A stretch of 64,000 bases of DNA, from positions 1,984,001 through 2,048,000 of the forward strand of contig NZ_CP178732.1 of the NCBI RefSeq assembly GCF_047324175.1. Reading direction: 5' to 3'. Below, one piece after another: positions 17,181-26,221 of this stretch (positions within the stretch are counted from its first letter, which is position 1; each line of letters opens with the position of its first letter). The DNA is from Acerihabitans sp015654925 (GTDB lineage: Bacteria > Pseudomonadota > Gammaproteobacteria > Enterobacterales > Enterobacteriaceae). A program made the translations under genes and the position numbers. The notes under the pieces are model-generated. The model worked only from the letters and a program-made list of their open reading frames with translations, was not told the origin of the DNA and ran no database searches.

Positions 17181-18497
17181 TCAGGCTGCCTTGTTGGTTG
17201 CGGATAATTTACGGGATTGGTTGAACAATACCGCTGCGGTTATGGTTGAAATCAGCGCGCAAAATATAGCGTAATAGGTGGGTGAGATGAGGTTGCCGGT
17301 CCGGCTGATTAACCATGTGCTGATGAGCGGTGCGCAGCCGCCAAACAGGGCAGCGGCAAAGTTATAACCGATTGAAATGGCCGTGGTGCGGATATGGGCC
17401 GGGAAAAATTCTGAAATCAGCGCCGGCAAAGGGCCGAAACTGGCAGAAACCAAAATCGCGCAGCTTATGACCAATAGTCCCAGGGTGAAAGCGGAGGGAT
17501 GCTGGGAAAGCAGGACAAAAAGCGGATAGATAAGGATCAAATAGAGCAGTGCCGCCCCGCCAATGACCTGTACGCGTCCCACTTTATCGGAAACCCATCC
17601 CCACACCGGAATCAGCAGTGTTTGTAACACCGAGGCTACCATAATCAGCAGCGACACGCGGGCCATCGGCATGCCTAATGTTCCCGATGCATAGTTATTC
17701 ATAAACTGATTAGCAATATAACCCGCGGCGGTGCCTACGGTGCCGATACCGATCACGCATAAAATCCCCCGATAGTGATATCTGAACACTTCCGTCAATG
17801 GCCGGGCCGGCAGTTCTCCCTGGCGTTCAAACGCAACAAATTCAGGTGACTCTTCGATATTACGGCGTATATACAAGGCCAATGGCGTCACTACCGAACC
17901 GATAAAGAACGGTATCCGCCATCCCCAGCCGGCGACCTGCTCATGGCTAAGATAAGTATTAAGCAGGAAGGAACAAATAGTACCGGCCAAAATGCCCAGC
18001 CCAAAACCCACTTGTTGGAAGCTGCCGATAAAACCCCGCTTATCCGCAGGCGCATGCTCCACCATCATGGACACGGCCCCGCCCCATTCGCCGCCGGCGG
18101 CAAAGCCCTGCATCAGACGAAATAAAATCAATAATACCGGCGCCGGCCAACCGATGATGGCGTAACCGGGCAACAGCGCGATGCCCAAGGAAGCCAATCC
18201 CATCAGGATCATCGTGATGGACAGGAGTTGTTTGCGGCCGAACTTATCGCCAATCGGTGCCAGCAGCAATGCTCCGGCCGGTCTCATTAAAAAACCGATA
18301 GCGAAAGTGGCGAAACTGCTGAGCGTAGAGGTGACTGGATTATCGTTAGGAAAAAACTGCGCGCCAATAACGGCGGCAAAAAAACCAAAAACGGTAAGAT
18401 CAAATAATTCTATACAATTGCCGATAGCCGAGGCAGCAATTGCTTTTAGATCCGACGGCTTGAGTTTGGCCGGGCGCGGCTGCTGTGTAATGTTCAT
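17181..18497 (-). CDS. MHS-family MFS transporter (metabolite:H+ symporter)
   Basis: A 438-residue MFS protein of the MHS type (ShiA/ProP/KgtP relatives). Typical marks are 'SAIGNCIELFDLTVFGFFAA' at the first helix, 'RPAGALLLAPIGDKFGRKQLL' spanning the motif A loop, 'RLMQGFAAGGEWGGA' and 'EHAPADKRGFIGSFQQ'. Family substrates are carboxylates, betaines and similar solutes. GGAGGG precedes the ATG at 18497, and the 17-bp palindrome at 18523-18539 lies directly upstream. It is translationally linked to the RidA gene. Confidence 0.85.
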   Translation of the reverse strand: MNITQQPRPAKLKPSDLKAIAASAIGNCIELFDLTVFGFFAAVIGAQFFPNDNPVTSTLSSFATFAIGFLMRPAGALLLAPIGDKFGRKQLLSITMILMGLASLGIALLPGYAIIGWPAPVLLILFRLMQGFAAGGEWGGAVSMMVEHAPADKRGFIGSFQQVGFGLGILAGTICSFLLNTYLSHEQVAGWGWRIPFFIGSVVTPLALYIRRNIEESPEFVAFERQGELPARPLTEVFRYHYRGILCVIGIGTVGTAAGYIANQFMNNYASGTLGMPMARVSLLIMVASVLQTLLIPVWGWVSDKVGRVQVIGGAALLYLILIYPLFVLLSQHPSAFTLGLLVISCAILVSASFGPLPALISEFFPAHIRTTAISIGYNFAAALFGGCAPLISTWLISRTGNLISPTYYAIFCALISTITAAVLFNQSRKLSATNKAA

Positions 18498-18522
18498 TAG
18501 TGTTCCCTCCGAGATAAAGTAT

Positions 18523-18539
18523 ATTTCATATTATGAAAT
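18523..18539. promoter_or_regulatory. 17-bp palindromic operator candidate, copy 1
   Basis: ATTTCATATTATGAAAT has perfect eight-base arms around one central base and lies 26-42 bases before the MHS transporter start, a position suited to repression. An identical palindrome (reverse-complement centre) lies at 18681-18697. Confidence 0.6.
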
Positions 18540-18680
18540 TTAATTTTTAACGTTCAAATACACAGAGACTGCGAAAAAACAATTTATAGGCTGTGAATCA
18601 CGGTTTGTGTCTTATCAGGAGACATGATAGAGTTTTTTACGCCAAAAAATAAAGATGTCAGTTCATATGATTTTATTATG

Positions 18681-18697
18681 ATTTCATAATATGAAAT
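18681..18697. promoter_or_regulatory. 17-bp palindromic operator candidate, copy 2
   Basis: ATTTCATAATATGAAAT is the same palindrome as at 18523-18539, with centres 158 bases apart in the divergent promoter region. Such a pair could support looping between dimers of one regulator. The IclR protein at 20017 is the nearest candidate; the link is inferred. Confidence 0.6.
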
Positions 18698-18801
18698 AAA
18701 TAAGATTCTTGTGCGTTAACAACACTCGCAAGGCGCGACAGGCCGGTGCTGATTATTGTTAAGTGAGCGGGAAGGGCGGTAATAAATTTGGAGTGGTTCT
18801 T

Positions 18802-19974
18802 ATGCAGCGTTTTACTCTGTGGGTAATGGCGTTAACCGCCGGTCTGGTTGTCGCCAATAATTATTACAATCAGCCGCTGCTGGCGACGCTGGCGGCGAGT
18901 TTTCACGTCACGCAGCAAAGCGCCAGCGCGGTTGCGGCGCTGACCCAATTTGGCTATGCGCTGGGCATGTTTTTACTGCTGCCGCTCGGGGACAAAATGG
19001 AACGCCGCCGCTTGATAACGATAATGCTAACGTTGGCCTGCCTGGCTTTGCTGCTGTTTGCACGGGCGACGGATTTCCGGCTAATGCTGGTCTTTGCTTT
19101 TCTGATTGGCTTCACCAGTATCGTGCCGCAAATCTTGCCGCCGTTCGCCGCCAAATTAGCCGGCCCGGAAAAGGCGGGGGAGGCGGTAGGTCTGGTGATG
19201 GGCGGCCTGCTGCTGGGGATTTTATTATCACGCTTTGTCTCAGGCCAGATTGGCGCCTGGCTGGGCTGGCAGGCGGTCTATTATATGGCGGCGGGCATCA
19301 TGATTATTTTGCTCTTTGCGCTGCGGGCGCTGCTGCCAGCGGCAAAGCCTACCTTTAAGGGTAATTATTTGTCGTTGCTGATCAGTCTGACCGGACTGGT
19401 AAAGCGTCATCAAATCCTGCGGATCACCTCGTTGGCCGCTGCGTTACAATTCGGCGCCTTTAGCCTATTCTGGACCACGTTGGCATTTTATCTGGATAAC
19501 CTGCAACAGGGCTATACCGCCAGAGATGCAGGACTGTTCGGTCTGGTAGGCGCTGCAGGAGCGTTGGCCGCGCCCGCGGCGGGACGTCTATCCACTCGTA
19601 TAAACCCGAGCCTGTTGTTGTTAATCGGCGGAGCCATGATGTTGCTGTCGTTTTTGTCGTTTGCATTGAGTTTCGGTAATGCCTTTGCTCTTATACCCGG
19701 TGTGATAATCATGGATTTGGGTATGCAGATCAGCCATGTTATTAGTATGAATCGTAACTACCAGCTGGATTCGAAGGCGGTAAGCCGGCTCAATACGCTT
19801 TATATGGTAACGCGTTTTCTCGGCGGGGCATTGGGCACCCTGATCGGGGGTATAGTGTGGCAGCAGGGACATTGGTATGGGATATGTATTGCCGGCGCGG
19901 GCTTTTGCGCGCTAGCCTTAATGATTCAGTTCCGTTTGTTGGGTATAGAACAACGGTCAGCCAGCGCTGGCTGA
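18802..19974 (+). CDS. MFS transporter (YgaY/YnfM-type drug or metabolite exporter)
   Basis: A 390-residue, 12-helix MFS protein with 'VANNYYNQPLLATLA' in helix 1 and 'PLGDKMERRRLI' in the loop after helix 2. This pattern is seen in uncharacterised enterobacterial exporter-like MFS proteins. I place the start at ATG 18802 (GGAG eight bases upstream) rather than at 18763, which adds 13 atypical residues. It diverges from the MHS transporter, with the paired palindromes between them, and is followed by an IclR regulator on the same strand. Direction of transport and substrate cannot be told from sequence. Confidence 0.75.
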   Translation: MQRFTLWVMALTAGLVVANNYYNQPLLATLAASFHVTQQSASAVAALTQFGYALGMFLLLPLGDKMERRRLITIMLTLACLALLLFARATDFRLMLVFAFLIGFTSIVPQILPPFAAKLAGPEKAGEAVGLVMGGLLLGILLSRFVSGQIGAWLGWQAVYYMAAGIMIILLFALRALLPAAKPTFKGNYLSLLISLTGLVKRHQILRITSLAAALQFGAFSLFWTTLAFYLDNLQQGYTARDAGLFGLVGAAGALAAPAAGRLSTRINPSLLLLIGGAMMLLSFLSFALSFGNAFALIPGVIIMDLGMQISHVISMNRNYQLDSKAVSRLNTLYMVTRFLGGALGTLIGGIVWQQGHWYGICIAGAGFCALALMIQFRLLGIEQRSASAG

Positions 19975-20016
19975 ACTTTTTCCACTTCTAGAGCAGTTTG
20001 GTAATAAGGATTAATC

Positions 20017-20958
20017 ATGACCAAGCCTTTGACGCCGGGCGCGCAGGAAGCCGACAAGCCGCTCCGCAGGCTGGAACCGGAGGATGTCTGTCCGCTGTTG
20101 AATCCGCTGCACAATATTGTGCCGGCCGATGACGTTAGTCCTCCAATCCCCTCGTTCAAACCGGCGGTGCAGACTAATGACAAAACGCTTATTCAGTCGG
20201 TAAGCCGTGCGCTCGATATCCTGGAAATTCTGGCAGAGCAGCCCGGCGCCTTGCGGCTACAGGATATTACCGTACGCTGCGGGCTGAACAGTTCTACGTG
20301 CCACCATTTGATCAATACCCTGGTCTATAGGGGTTATGTCAATCGCCGGGATGATAACCGGACCTATCAATTAGGAACAAGACTGCTGGAGCTCACATAT
20401 TACAATAGTGGACCGTTTGACTTAGTGAGCGAGTCGCTGCCGGAATTACGGCGGCTATGTCATGAGTTGGGCGTGACAGTGTTACTGGCTGCATTTGCCG
20501 GCTCCAGTCTGACCATTATAACCCGTCAGGAGCCGCCGGATAATGAGCCGATGAATCTAGGGGATATCAGCGCCGCCGCTCATGCGACCGCGGTTGGAAA
20601 AGCAATGCTGGCCTGGTTGCCTGAGCCACAAATAGCACGAGTGGTCGCCGATCGGGGACTTACGCCCTTTACCGGTAAAACGATTGTGTCGTTGGCCACA
20701 CTGATTGAAAGCCTGCGTCAAATCCGCCGGCATGGTTTTGCTCTTGAAGATGAAGAGTTCTTGCCAGGACTATCCGGCTTGGCCTGTGCGCTGCGGGGAG
20801 AATCTGGCGAAGTGCTGGGTGCCATAGGCTGTATTCTACCGACGGAAGAGGCTATTAACGCCCGGCTGCAGCAATTGCAGCGGGCGCTAAGCGAAAGCGC
20901 GGCCCTTCTTTCCCGCCGCTTTGGCCGCCGATCCGACCGGAGCGTCTCCAGCCGGTAA
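20017..20958 (+). CDS. IclR-family transcriptional regulator
   Basis: A 313-residue regulator with an unusually long N-terminal extension (about 55 residues, proline-rich and acidic) before the winged helix ('SVSRALDILEILAEQPGA', 'NSSTCHHLINTLVYRGYV'). The IclR effector domain follows from about residue 130, with 'HATAVGKAMLAWLP' and 'EDEEFLPGLSGLACAL'. AAGGA precedes the ATG at 20017, so the extension appears genuinely translated, but a start within it cannot be excluded. It lies 42 bases after the MFS gene and probably controls the divergent transporter pair through the two 17-bp palindromes. Confidence 0.85.
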   Translation: MTKPLTPGAQEADKPLRRLEPEDVCPLLNPLHNIVPADDVSPPIPSFKPAVQTNDKTLIQSVSRALDILEILAEQPGALRLQDITVRCGLNSSTCHHLINTLVYRGYVNRRDDNRTYQLGTRLLELTYYNSGPFDLVSESLPELRRLCHELGVTVLLAAFAGSSLTIITRQEPPDNEPMNLGDISAAAHATAVGKAMLAWLPEPQIARVVADRGLTPFTGKTIVSLATLIESLRQIRRHGFALEDEEFLPGLSGLACALRGESGEVLGAIGCILPTEEAINARLQQLQRALSESAALLSRRFGRRSDRSVSSR

Positions 20959-21405
20959 AAGTAATTATAATTGCCTGTCGCATCTATAATCACATAAGGG
21001 TTGTCCGCATCACTGCTGTTCTCCGTAGTAAGGCATCGCCTCCTCCCCATGCAACGGGAAGTTATTATGCGTTGGAATGGGCGACTTTGGGCAATGCCCG
21101 TGCTTTTGAGCTTGAGAATAAAATTGTTGTTTCTATTACGTAACAAAAAAGGGGAAATCATATCATCGCTGAAAGATAAAGCTGGTTTTATTTTTCATGC
21201 CGCCTGCAAAAGTTGTTAGTTTAGATTTATATATAGGAAATGATAATGGCAATTCTGCTCTGTTTCTAATAAATACGCTTTAATTTTATTAAAAATAGAC
21301 ACGCGCCGTTGGTTGCATTATATTAATAATTAACTTTTAGCGGTAATGGAAGCATCATGTATTGTTCCTTGAACAATCCAATAATTTGGAAAAATGTAAT
21401 AATTT
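20959..21405. other. Intergenic region with degraded sequence
   Basis: This 447-base gap lies between the convergent IclR and LysR genes. It holds a probable amidohydrolase remnant (21048-21143) and otherwise AT-rich sequence with no supported gene. I saw no strong terminator. Confidence 0.4.
21048..21143 (+). pseudogene. Possible remnant of an amidohydrolase gene
   Basis: One + frame reads 'GSYYALEWATLGNARAFELE' followed by 'NKI' and then a stop at 21141. The pattern ALEWAT..GARA..L..KI is common near the C-terminus of amidohydrolase/deaminase proteins, just before the 'GSLxPGKxADL' segment, which is lost here. The piece is only about 30 codons and lacks a start. It is suggestive, not proven. 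Confidence 0.3.
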
Positions 21406-22302
21406 TTATTTATGAGAAGACTTAACCTTTGATTCATGCGGCAATTCGTCGAACAGACAACGCTTGAATAACATATTTAATGATGATTGGCGCTGAGAGT
21501 AGCGCATGATTAAAATGAGCTCCCGGTGGAATGTGAGTTCTCCCAGTGAAATTACGCGTATATTCATCTTGCGCTCCATCCAAAGACCCGCTAATGGTAC
21601 TAATGCTACACCCAGCCCCACTTCGACCATTTTTACAATGGAATCGATTTCATCGATCTCGAGTGTATGGCAGGGATCAATATGATGCTCACGCAGAAAC
21701 TGTGAAACCAGTCTGCCGCCAAAAGAAGTGCGATCGTAGCGGATAAAAGGTTGGTTGCGTAATATAGCAATAGGATTGAGTTCTTCCATGTCTGAAGGCG
21801 TAATCAGGACAAAAGGCTCTAATTGCAGGGTCTCATAATACAGCTCTTTGGTCAGGGGGAAACCCGGTTTGATCACCAAAGCAAGATCAATATTTCCTGC
21901 CTCCACCTCACCCAGCAGATTGAACGAAAGACCGGGAATAAGTTTTGGTTCAATTGCTGGCGCCTCCTGATGCAATCTGAGCAGCACGTTGGGCAATATT
22001 CCAGTTTGAACCGTTGCAATGGCGCCGATTTTTATGGGCCCATGATAATCCCTGACGTTATCCGGTTGCGACATACGGGAAAAGATGGCCACGATTTCTT
22101 CCGCCATTGGCAATATTCGGATGCCGGCGGCATTGAGCACTGCTGTTCGGCCTGTTCTATCGAAAAGCTGCATGCCAATGGCCTGTTCTAAAATACGTAT
22201 TTGAGCGCTTACCGCGGATTGGGTCAGACCGATGCGTTGGCCGGCCGCGGAGAAGGTGCCGTACTGGAACACCGCCAGGAAGGTTTTGAGTTCGCGCAGC
22301 AT
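21406..22302 (-). CDS. LysR-family transcriptional regulator
   Basis: A 298-residue LysR protein: winged helix ('GTFSAAGQRIGLTQSAVSAQ', 'MQLFDRTGRTAVL') and effector domain from about residue 88. I choose ATG 22302 because GGAGAG lies seven bases upstream; ATG 22317 is in frame but less well placed. It diverges from the small VOC protein at 22432 with about 130 AT-rich bases between, the usual layout for a LysR and its target. Its effector domain ('GAIATVQTGILPNVLLRL') resembles aromatic or amino-acid catabolism LysR proteins only loosely. Confidence 0.85.
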   Translation of the reverse strand: MLRELKTFLAVFQYGTFSAAGQRIGLTQSAVSAQIRILEQAIGMQLFDRTGRTAVLNAAGIRILPMAEEIVAIFSRMSQPDNVRDYHGPIKIGAIATVQTGILPNVLLRLHQEAPAIEPKLIPGLSFNLLGEVEAGNIDLALVIKPGFPLTKELYYETLQLEPFVLITPSDMEELNPIAILRNQPFIRYDRTSFGGRLVSQFLREHHIDPCHTLEIDEIDSIVKMVEVGLGVALVPLAGLWMERKMNIRVISLGELTFHRELILIMRYSQRQSSLNMLFKRCLFDELPHESKVKSSHK

Positions 22303-22431
22303 ATCCAATCTCTCCATTCATCAAAAAAATTAATATTTCAAGCAAAAAATATTCGCTTTTAATAAGAAAAATTATAGGTAAAATTACATCGTTACAACAA
22401 TTAATTGATTTTTTTAACAGGAGATAGAGTT

Positions 22432-22857
22432 ATGGCGCTTAGCCCCTTTCATTTAGCTATCCCGGTATATGATTTGCCCGCCTCCAGACGCTTTTATGGC
22501 GAAGTGTTTGGGTTAAGCGAAGGCCGTGCAAGCGAACAGTGGGTAGATTTTGATTTTTATGGTCATCAGCTTGTTATCCATGAGCATCCGATCACGGCGT
22601 CGCAACAACTTGCCCATACTAATTCCGTCGACGGCCATGACGTACCGGTACCGCATTTTGGCATCGTCCTGGAATGGGAACAGTGGGAACGTCTCGCACA
22701 GCGCTTGCGATCCTTCAAAACATCTTTTGTTATTGAACCAGGCATCCGTTTTAAAGGGGCGGTGGGAGAACAAGCCACTATGTTTTTGATGGATCCTTGC
22801 GGGAATGCTCTTGAATTTAAAGCCTTCAAAGATATAGGTCAGCTTTTTGCGAAATAA
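22432..22857 (+). CDS. VOC-family (glyoxalase/dioxygenase fold) protein
   Basis: A 141-residue vicinal-oxygen-chelate protein with two beta-alpha-beta-beta-beta modules. Likely metal ligands are His7 ('FHLAIPV'), His68 ('VPHFGIVL') and a Glu near the C-terminus ('DPCGNALEFKAF'), the usual H/H/E pattern. AGGAGA precedes the ATG at 22432; an upstream start at 22405 is unlikely. It diverges from a LysR gene. The fold includes glyoxalases, extradiol dioxygenases, epimerases and resistance proteins, so the reaction is not assigned. Confidence 0.8.
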   Translation: MALSPFHLAIPVYDLPASRRFYGEVFGLSEGRASEQWVDFDFYGHQLVIHEHPITASQQLAHTNSVDGHDVPVPHFGIVLEWEQWERLAQRLRSFKTSFVIEPGIRFKGAVGEQATMFLMDPCGNALEFKAFKDIGQLFAK

Positions 22858-23496
22858 GGCTCGATTTTTTCCCTACTCTCCCATACAGCAAACCTGAATG
22901 AATAACGGACCCCTCGCCGATTGAACCTTTGCGGGCTATTGCCTTAAGTGCGCCGAATGTTTGACCTGGAGTAGGACGGTGGGAAAACCGCGCATCCGGC
23001 GCAACTCCCTGAGGTGCGTTGAAAACTGTGGATTGAGGCGCCTCGGCCAAGTAATAAAACGCGGAGCAATGGCCTGGCGCACCATTACAATGCATGTCAA
23101 CCGCTTGGTGAATTATCGTTGGGCGATAAAAGGCGCTGGAAATGAGATGGAGCTCTGTATGAACATTTTTGTCGTCTATGCGTGGCTATAAAAGGCAGCT
23201 ATTCAGGAGAGTCGATGTGTTTTAACTTCCATTCATCGGAAATTTTTATCAATGAATTATTATACGCAAAATTTTAATAGAATGAACTAATGGCTCATTT
23301 ATTGCTTTATTTAACATCACCCATTTTAGAACAATTTGGATATAACTTGTTCTTATAGCTAAAAGGCGAAAATTATTTCATCCCATGCAGGACATGCCAT
23401 CAGGAAAACGTGTTCATTCATTATTAGCGTGGACACAGCCTCTTCTGGTATGGATATTGTCAGAAATTGACTTAACGTTAACAGTGGAGCAAAAAA
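22858..23496. other. Intergenic region, no supported gene
   Basis: A 640-base gap upstream of the solute-binding protein. The first half is GC-richer and holds short overlapping frames on both strands with no recognisable family, perhaps decayed coding sequence. The second half is AT-rich and should hold the promoter of the ABC operon. No operator repeat was found. Confidence 0.4.
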
Positions 23497-24336
23497 ATGC
23501 AGCAACTATCAGCAACAGCATGCAAGATAATACCATTCCGGACGATTTTCTGCGCCTTAGTTACTGGCATTTTACTCCTTTCGACGTCTGCCATAAGCGC
23601 CGATGGGGATACCCTGGCGAACATAAAAAAAACCGGCATACTGCGGGTCGCCACGGTAGCTGCCAATGCTCCTTGGGAGTCAATAAAACCTGACGGCACC
23701 TTTGAGGGATACGATATTGATATTGCTCAATTGCTCAGCAAGCAATTAGGCGTCAAGGTACAATATATCCGTACGGATATTGCCGGGCGGGTGGCATCCC
23801 TACAGACCCATAAGGCTGACGTCACCATCGCGGTATTTACACCGACACCGGAACGCCTGATGGTAGTGTCCTTTTCCACGCCGTATATGATGGATGGAGT
23901 GCAATTATTGACTCGCGTGGACAGTCCTTATAAAGAGGTTAAAAGCTTTGATCGTGAAGATGTCACTATCGGCATCACCCGGGGAAGTACCACGGGTAAG
24001 GTTATTGAAACTGAATTGCCAAAAGCAAAAATGTCCGAATTCGCAGGTCAAGCAGACCTGATCGGCGCGCTGGAAAGTAAACAAGTCAGCGCCGTTGCTG
24101 CAAATAATGGCCTGATATCGTTGGTTGCCAAGAGCGGCAGTGGGAATTTCGTGACAGTATCGCCACTATTGCACACCGAACCGGATGCAATTGGTGCAGC
24201 AAAAGGGGACGATGACTGGTTAAAGCTGCTCAATAATTTTGTTAATCAGATAAATAGTGATGGAACTAACTATGTTTTAGCCAAAAAATGGTTCGGAACC
24301 GAGCCGCCCGTTTTTGTTAAAGCACCAACGAAATAA
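23497..24336 (+). CDS. Amino-acid-type ABC transporter substrate-binding protein
   Basis: A 279-residue periplasmic binding protein of SBP family 3 (polar amino acids). It has a signal peptide with a hydrophobic core at about residues 15-33 and likely cleavage after 'SAISA' (residue 35). Mature-domain motifs include 'GILRVATVAANAPW', 'EGYDIDIAQLLSKQLG' and 'VTIAVFTPTPERL'. GGAG lies seven bases before ATG 23497. It opens an operon with a class V aminotransferase-like enzyme, two permeases, an ATPase and an AspDH-like enzyme, so the solute is probably an amino acid or derivative broken down by those enzymes. Confidence 0.9.
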   Translation: MQQLSATACKIIPFRTIFCALVTGILLLSTSAISADGDTLANIKKTGILRVATVAANAPWESIKPDGTFEGYDIDIAQLLSKQLGVKVQYIRTDIAGRVASLQTHKADVTIAVFTPTPERLMVVSFSTPYMMDGVQLLTRVDSPYKEVKSFDREDVTIGITRGSTTGKVIETELPKAKMSEFAGQADLIGALESKQVSAVAANNGLISLVAKSGSGNFVTVSPLLHTEPDAIGAAKGDDDWLKLLNNFVNQINSDGTNYVLAKKWFGTEPPVFVKAPTK

Positions 24337-24386
24337 TTACTTACTTTTGAGTGCATAAGTTATTGCCTGGAAACTTAGGAGTAATA

Positions 24387-25526
24387 ATGAATAGAAAAGC
24401 TGATTTTCCTATATTTAATCCGGTTGATTTTAATTTACCAAACGGTATTACCCATATTTGTGCCGGCGGTGAAACGGCGGTTCTTCATCGCCATCAAGCG
24501 GCTATTGCGACATATCTTGCGGATAAATCGAATGGCATGTTAGGAAGGACTGCGCAGGAAGAAAAAGTTCAGGTTGTCCGTCAGCAAATAGCGTCTTTCT
24601 GGCATGTTGAGGCGCAGGATATTGGTTTTGTCAGCAATGTGGCCGAAGGCGTGTCGATGGTGATTGAAAGTATCGACTGGCAACCTGGGGATAATGTCTG
24701 TGTGTATACTAACGAGTATCCGTCGCTGGTCAGCACGCTATCGCTGCAAAAGCAAAAAATGGAACTGCGGCTGGCTCCGAGTCTCGCACCTGAGGATATG
24801 GCTAAATACCTTGACGGCCGGACACGACTCATCGCTGTGAGTTATATTTCTTATCTCAACGGTGAGAGGGCCGATCTTACGAGGCTCCGTGCGCTGGCGG
24901 ATTCCGTGGGCGCCATATTGGTAGTCGATTATACTCAGGCGTCCGGTTATTTACCCATTGATGCCGGAATTGCCGATTTCGCATTTTCCGCCTGCTATAA
25001 ATGGCTGCTGGGAATCACCGGTACTGCCATTGCTTTTTGGAATAGCCGGCGTCAACCTGCGTGGCGTCCAGTTAGTGCTGGCTGGCATTCTATTTCCATT
25101 GGCACCGACCGGCCGGATTACTTGGGTGAATTAACGTTACATCATGACGCGATGTGTTTTACGCGTGGCAATCCTGCCCATATTTCACTTTATGTTTTAT
25201 CCTCGGCGCTAGACTATTTATCGACTTTCGATATGCATTTGGTCGAGTCACATATCCAGCAACTGACGGTACCGTTGCTGGCCGCGCTGGCCTCCCATGC
25301 CATTTCCACCTCTACGCCCCCTGAACCGATTCGCCATGGCGCCAGTGTGTGTATCGACACGCCGCATAATGCCAAGGTGGTGGCAATGTTGCGTGAGCAC
25401 GGTATTTTTGCCTGGGGCGGCCGCGGACGAGTCCGGTTTAGTTTTCATGGATACAACGCATTGGCCGATATTGACCATCTCATTCAGGTCCTGCCGCGGA
25501 TCAAGGACTACTGTGTCAATGTCTGA
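24387..25526 (+). CDS. PLP-dependent class V aminotransferase / cysteine desulfurase-like enzyme
   Basis: A 379-residue fold-type I PLP enzyme. The PLP lysine is Lys205 in 'SACYKWLLGITG', and the cofactor-binding Asp181/Gln184 are in 'VVDYTQASG'. 'TRGNPAHISLYVLSSAL' and 'FSFHGYNALADIDHL' are typical of the NifS/isopenicillin-N-epimerase-like branch. AGGAG precedes ATG 24387; the longer frame from 24351 has no ribosome site. Reactions in this branch include transamination, desulfuration and beta-elimination, and the substrate here is unknown. It lies inside an amino-acid transport operon, between binding protein and permeases, so it probably acts on the imported compound. Confidence 0.8.
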   Translation: MNRKADFPIFNPVDFNLPNGITHICAGGETAVLHRHQAAIATYLADKSNGMLGRTAQEEKVQVVRQQIASFWHVEAQDIGFVSNVAEGVSMVIESIDWQPGDNVCVYTNEYPSLVSTLSLQKQKMELRLAPSLAPEDMAKYLDGRTRLIAVSYISYLNGERADLTRLRALADSVGAILVVDYTQASGYLPIDAGIADFAFSACYKWLLGITGTAIAFWNSRRQPAWRPVSAGWHSISIGTDRPDYLGELTLHHDAMCFTRGNPAHISLYVLSSALDYLSTFDMHLVESHIQQLTVPLLAALASHAISTSTPPEPIRHGASVCIDTPHNAKVVAMLREHGIFAWGGRGRVRFSFHGYNALADIDHLIQVLPRIKDYCVNV

Positions 25527-25540
25527 CGGGGGATGTTTTT

Positions 25541-26221
25541 ATGCATATCGGTGAATACGAGACCAATTTTTCCGCATTGCTGCCTTATATGCCGCAACTG
25601 GAACAGGGAGCATTATTGACGCTATGGATCAGCTTGTTATCCCTACTAGTAAGCTTTCCCCTAGGGCTGGCTGGCGCCCTGATACGCACGTCGGCAAATC
25701 GCGCTGTACGGAATTTGATGGCCGCCTACGTGGAAATTTTCCGTAATATACCGATTATCGTGGTGCTGTATCTGTTGTTCTTTATCCTGCCCGAGAACGG
25801 TATTCCATTATCGGGCCTGCAGGCGGGTGTGCTGGGTCTGACGCTTAACAGCACCGCTTTTGTCATTGAGATATTTCGTGGCGGTCTCAATGCCATTCCT
25901 GCCGGCCAGTATGAGGCCGCCCAAGCATTAAGTCTGTCACGTGGAAAAACCTTCAGTAAAATTATTTTTCCTCAGTTGCTAAGGGTAGTATTTCCCTCGT
26001 TAGGTAATCAGGTGGTAATGGTGGTGCTCGGATCGGCTCAGGCATCCATTATCGGTGTAGCGGAGTTAACATACCGTACACAGTCAGTCGGTGCGGCTGT
26101 ATTCCGTTATTTTGAAGTTTTTATGGTGGCAGCTCTTTTTTATATTATTTGTGTTCATGCTATAAGCCTGGTATGGCGGTTTATAGGTCAGCGTTTTGTT
26201 AAGGAGATTGCCTCACGATGA
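25541..26221 (+). CDS. Amino-acid ABC transporter permease
   Basis: A 226-residue inner-membrane permease of the HisMQ family. Hydrophobic helices begin at about residue 22, and the cytoplasmic EAA loop reads 'EAAQALSLSRGKTFSKIIFP'. It starts 15 bases after the aminotransferase gene, and its stop overlaps the next permease start (ATGA), implying coupled synthesis of a heterodimer. The early segment 'VEIFRNIPIIVVLYLLFF' is typical of the family. Confidence 0.9.
   Translation: MHIGEYETNFSALLPYMPQLEQGALLTLWISLLSLLVSFPLGLAGALIRTSANRAVRNLMAAYVEIFRNIPIIVVLYLLFFILPENGIPLSGLQAGVLGLTLNSTAFVIEIFRGGLNAIPAGQYEAAQALSLSRGKTFSKIIFPQLLRVVFPSLGNQVVMVVLGSAQASIIGVAELTYRTQSVGAAVFRYFEVFMVAALFYIICVHAISLVWRFIGQRFVKEIASR

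Noticed and set aside
18590..18606. Possible CRP site near CTGTGAATCACGG
   Set aside because: The spacing between the TGTGA and TCAC half-sites is wrong for CRP.
20718..21161. 147-codon minus-strand frame across the IclR end
   Set aside because: Half of it is antisense to the IclR gene and the rest crosses degraded sequence; there are no protein features.
22826..23095. 89-codon minus-strand frame in the gap before the ABC operon
   Set aside because: It overlaps the end of the VOC gene, has no good ribosome site and no recognised family; an equally long plus-strand frame covers the same place.
23385..23693. 102-codon plus-strand frame overlapping the binding-protein start
   Set aside because: It runs out of frame into the clear signal-peptide-bearing gene at 23497, which has the better ribosome site.
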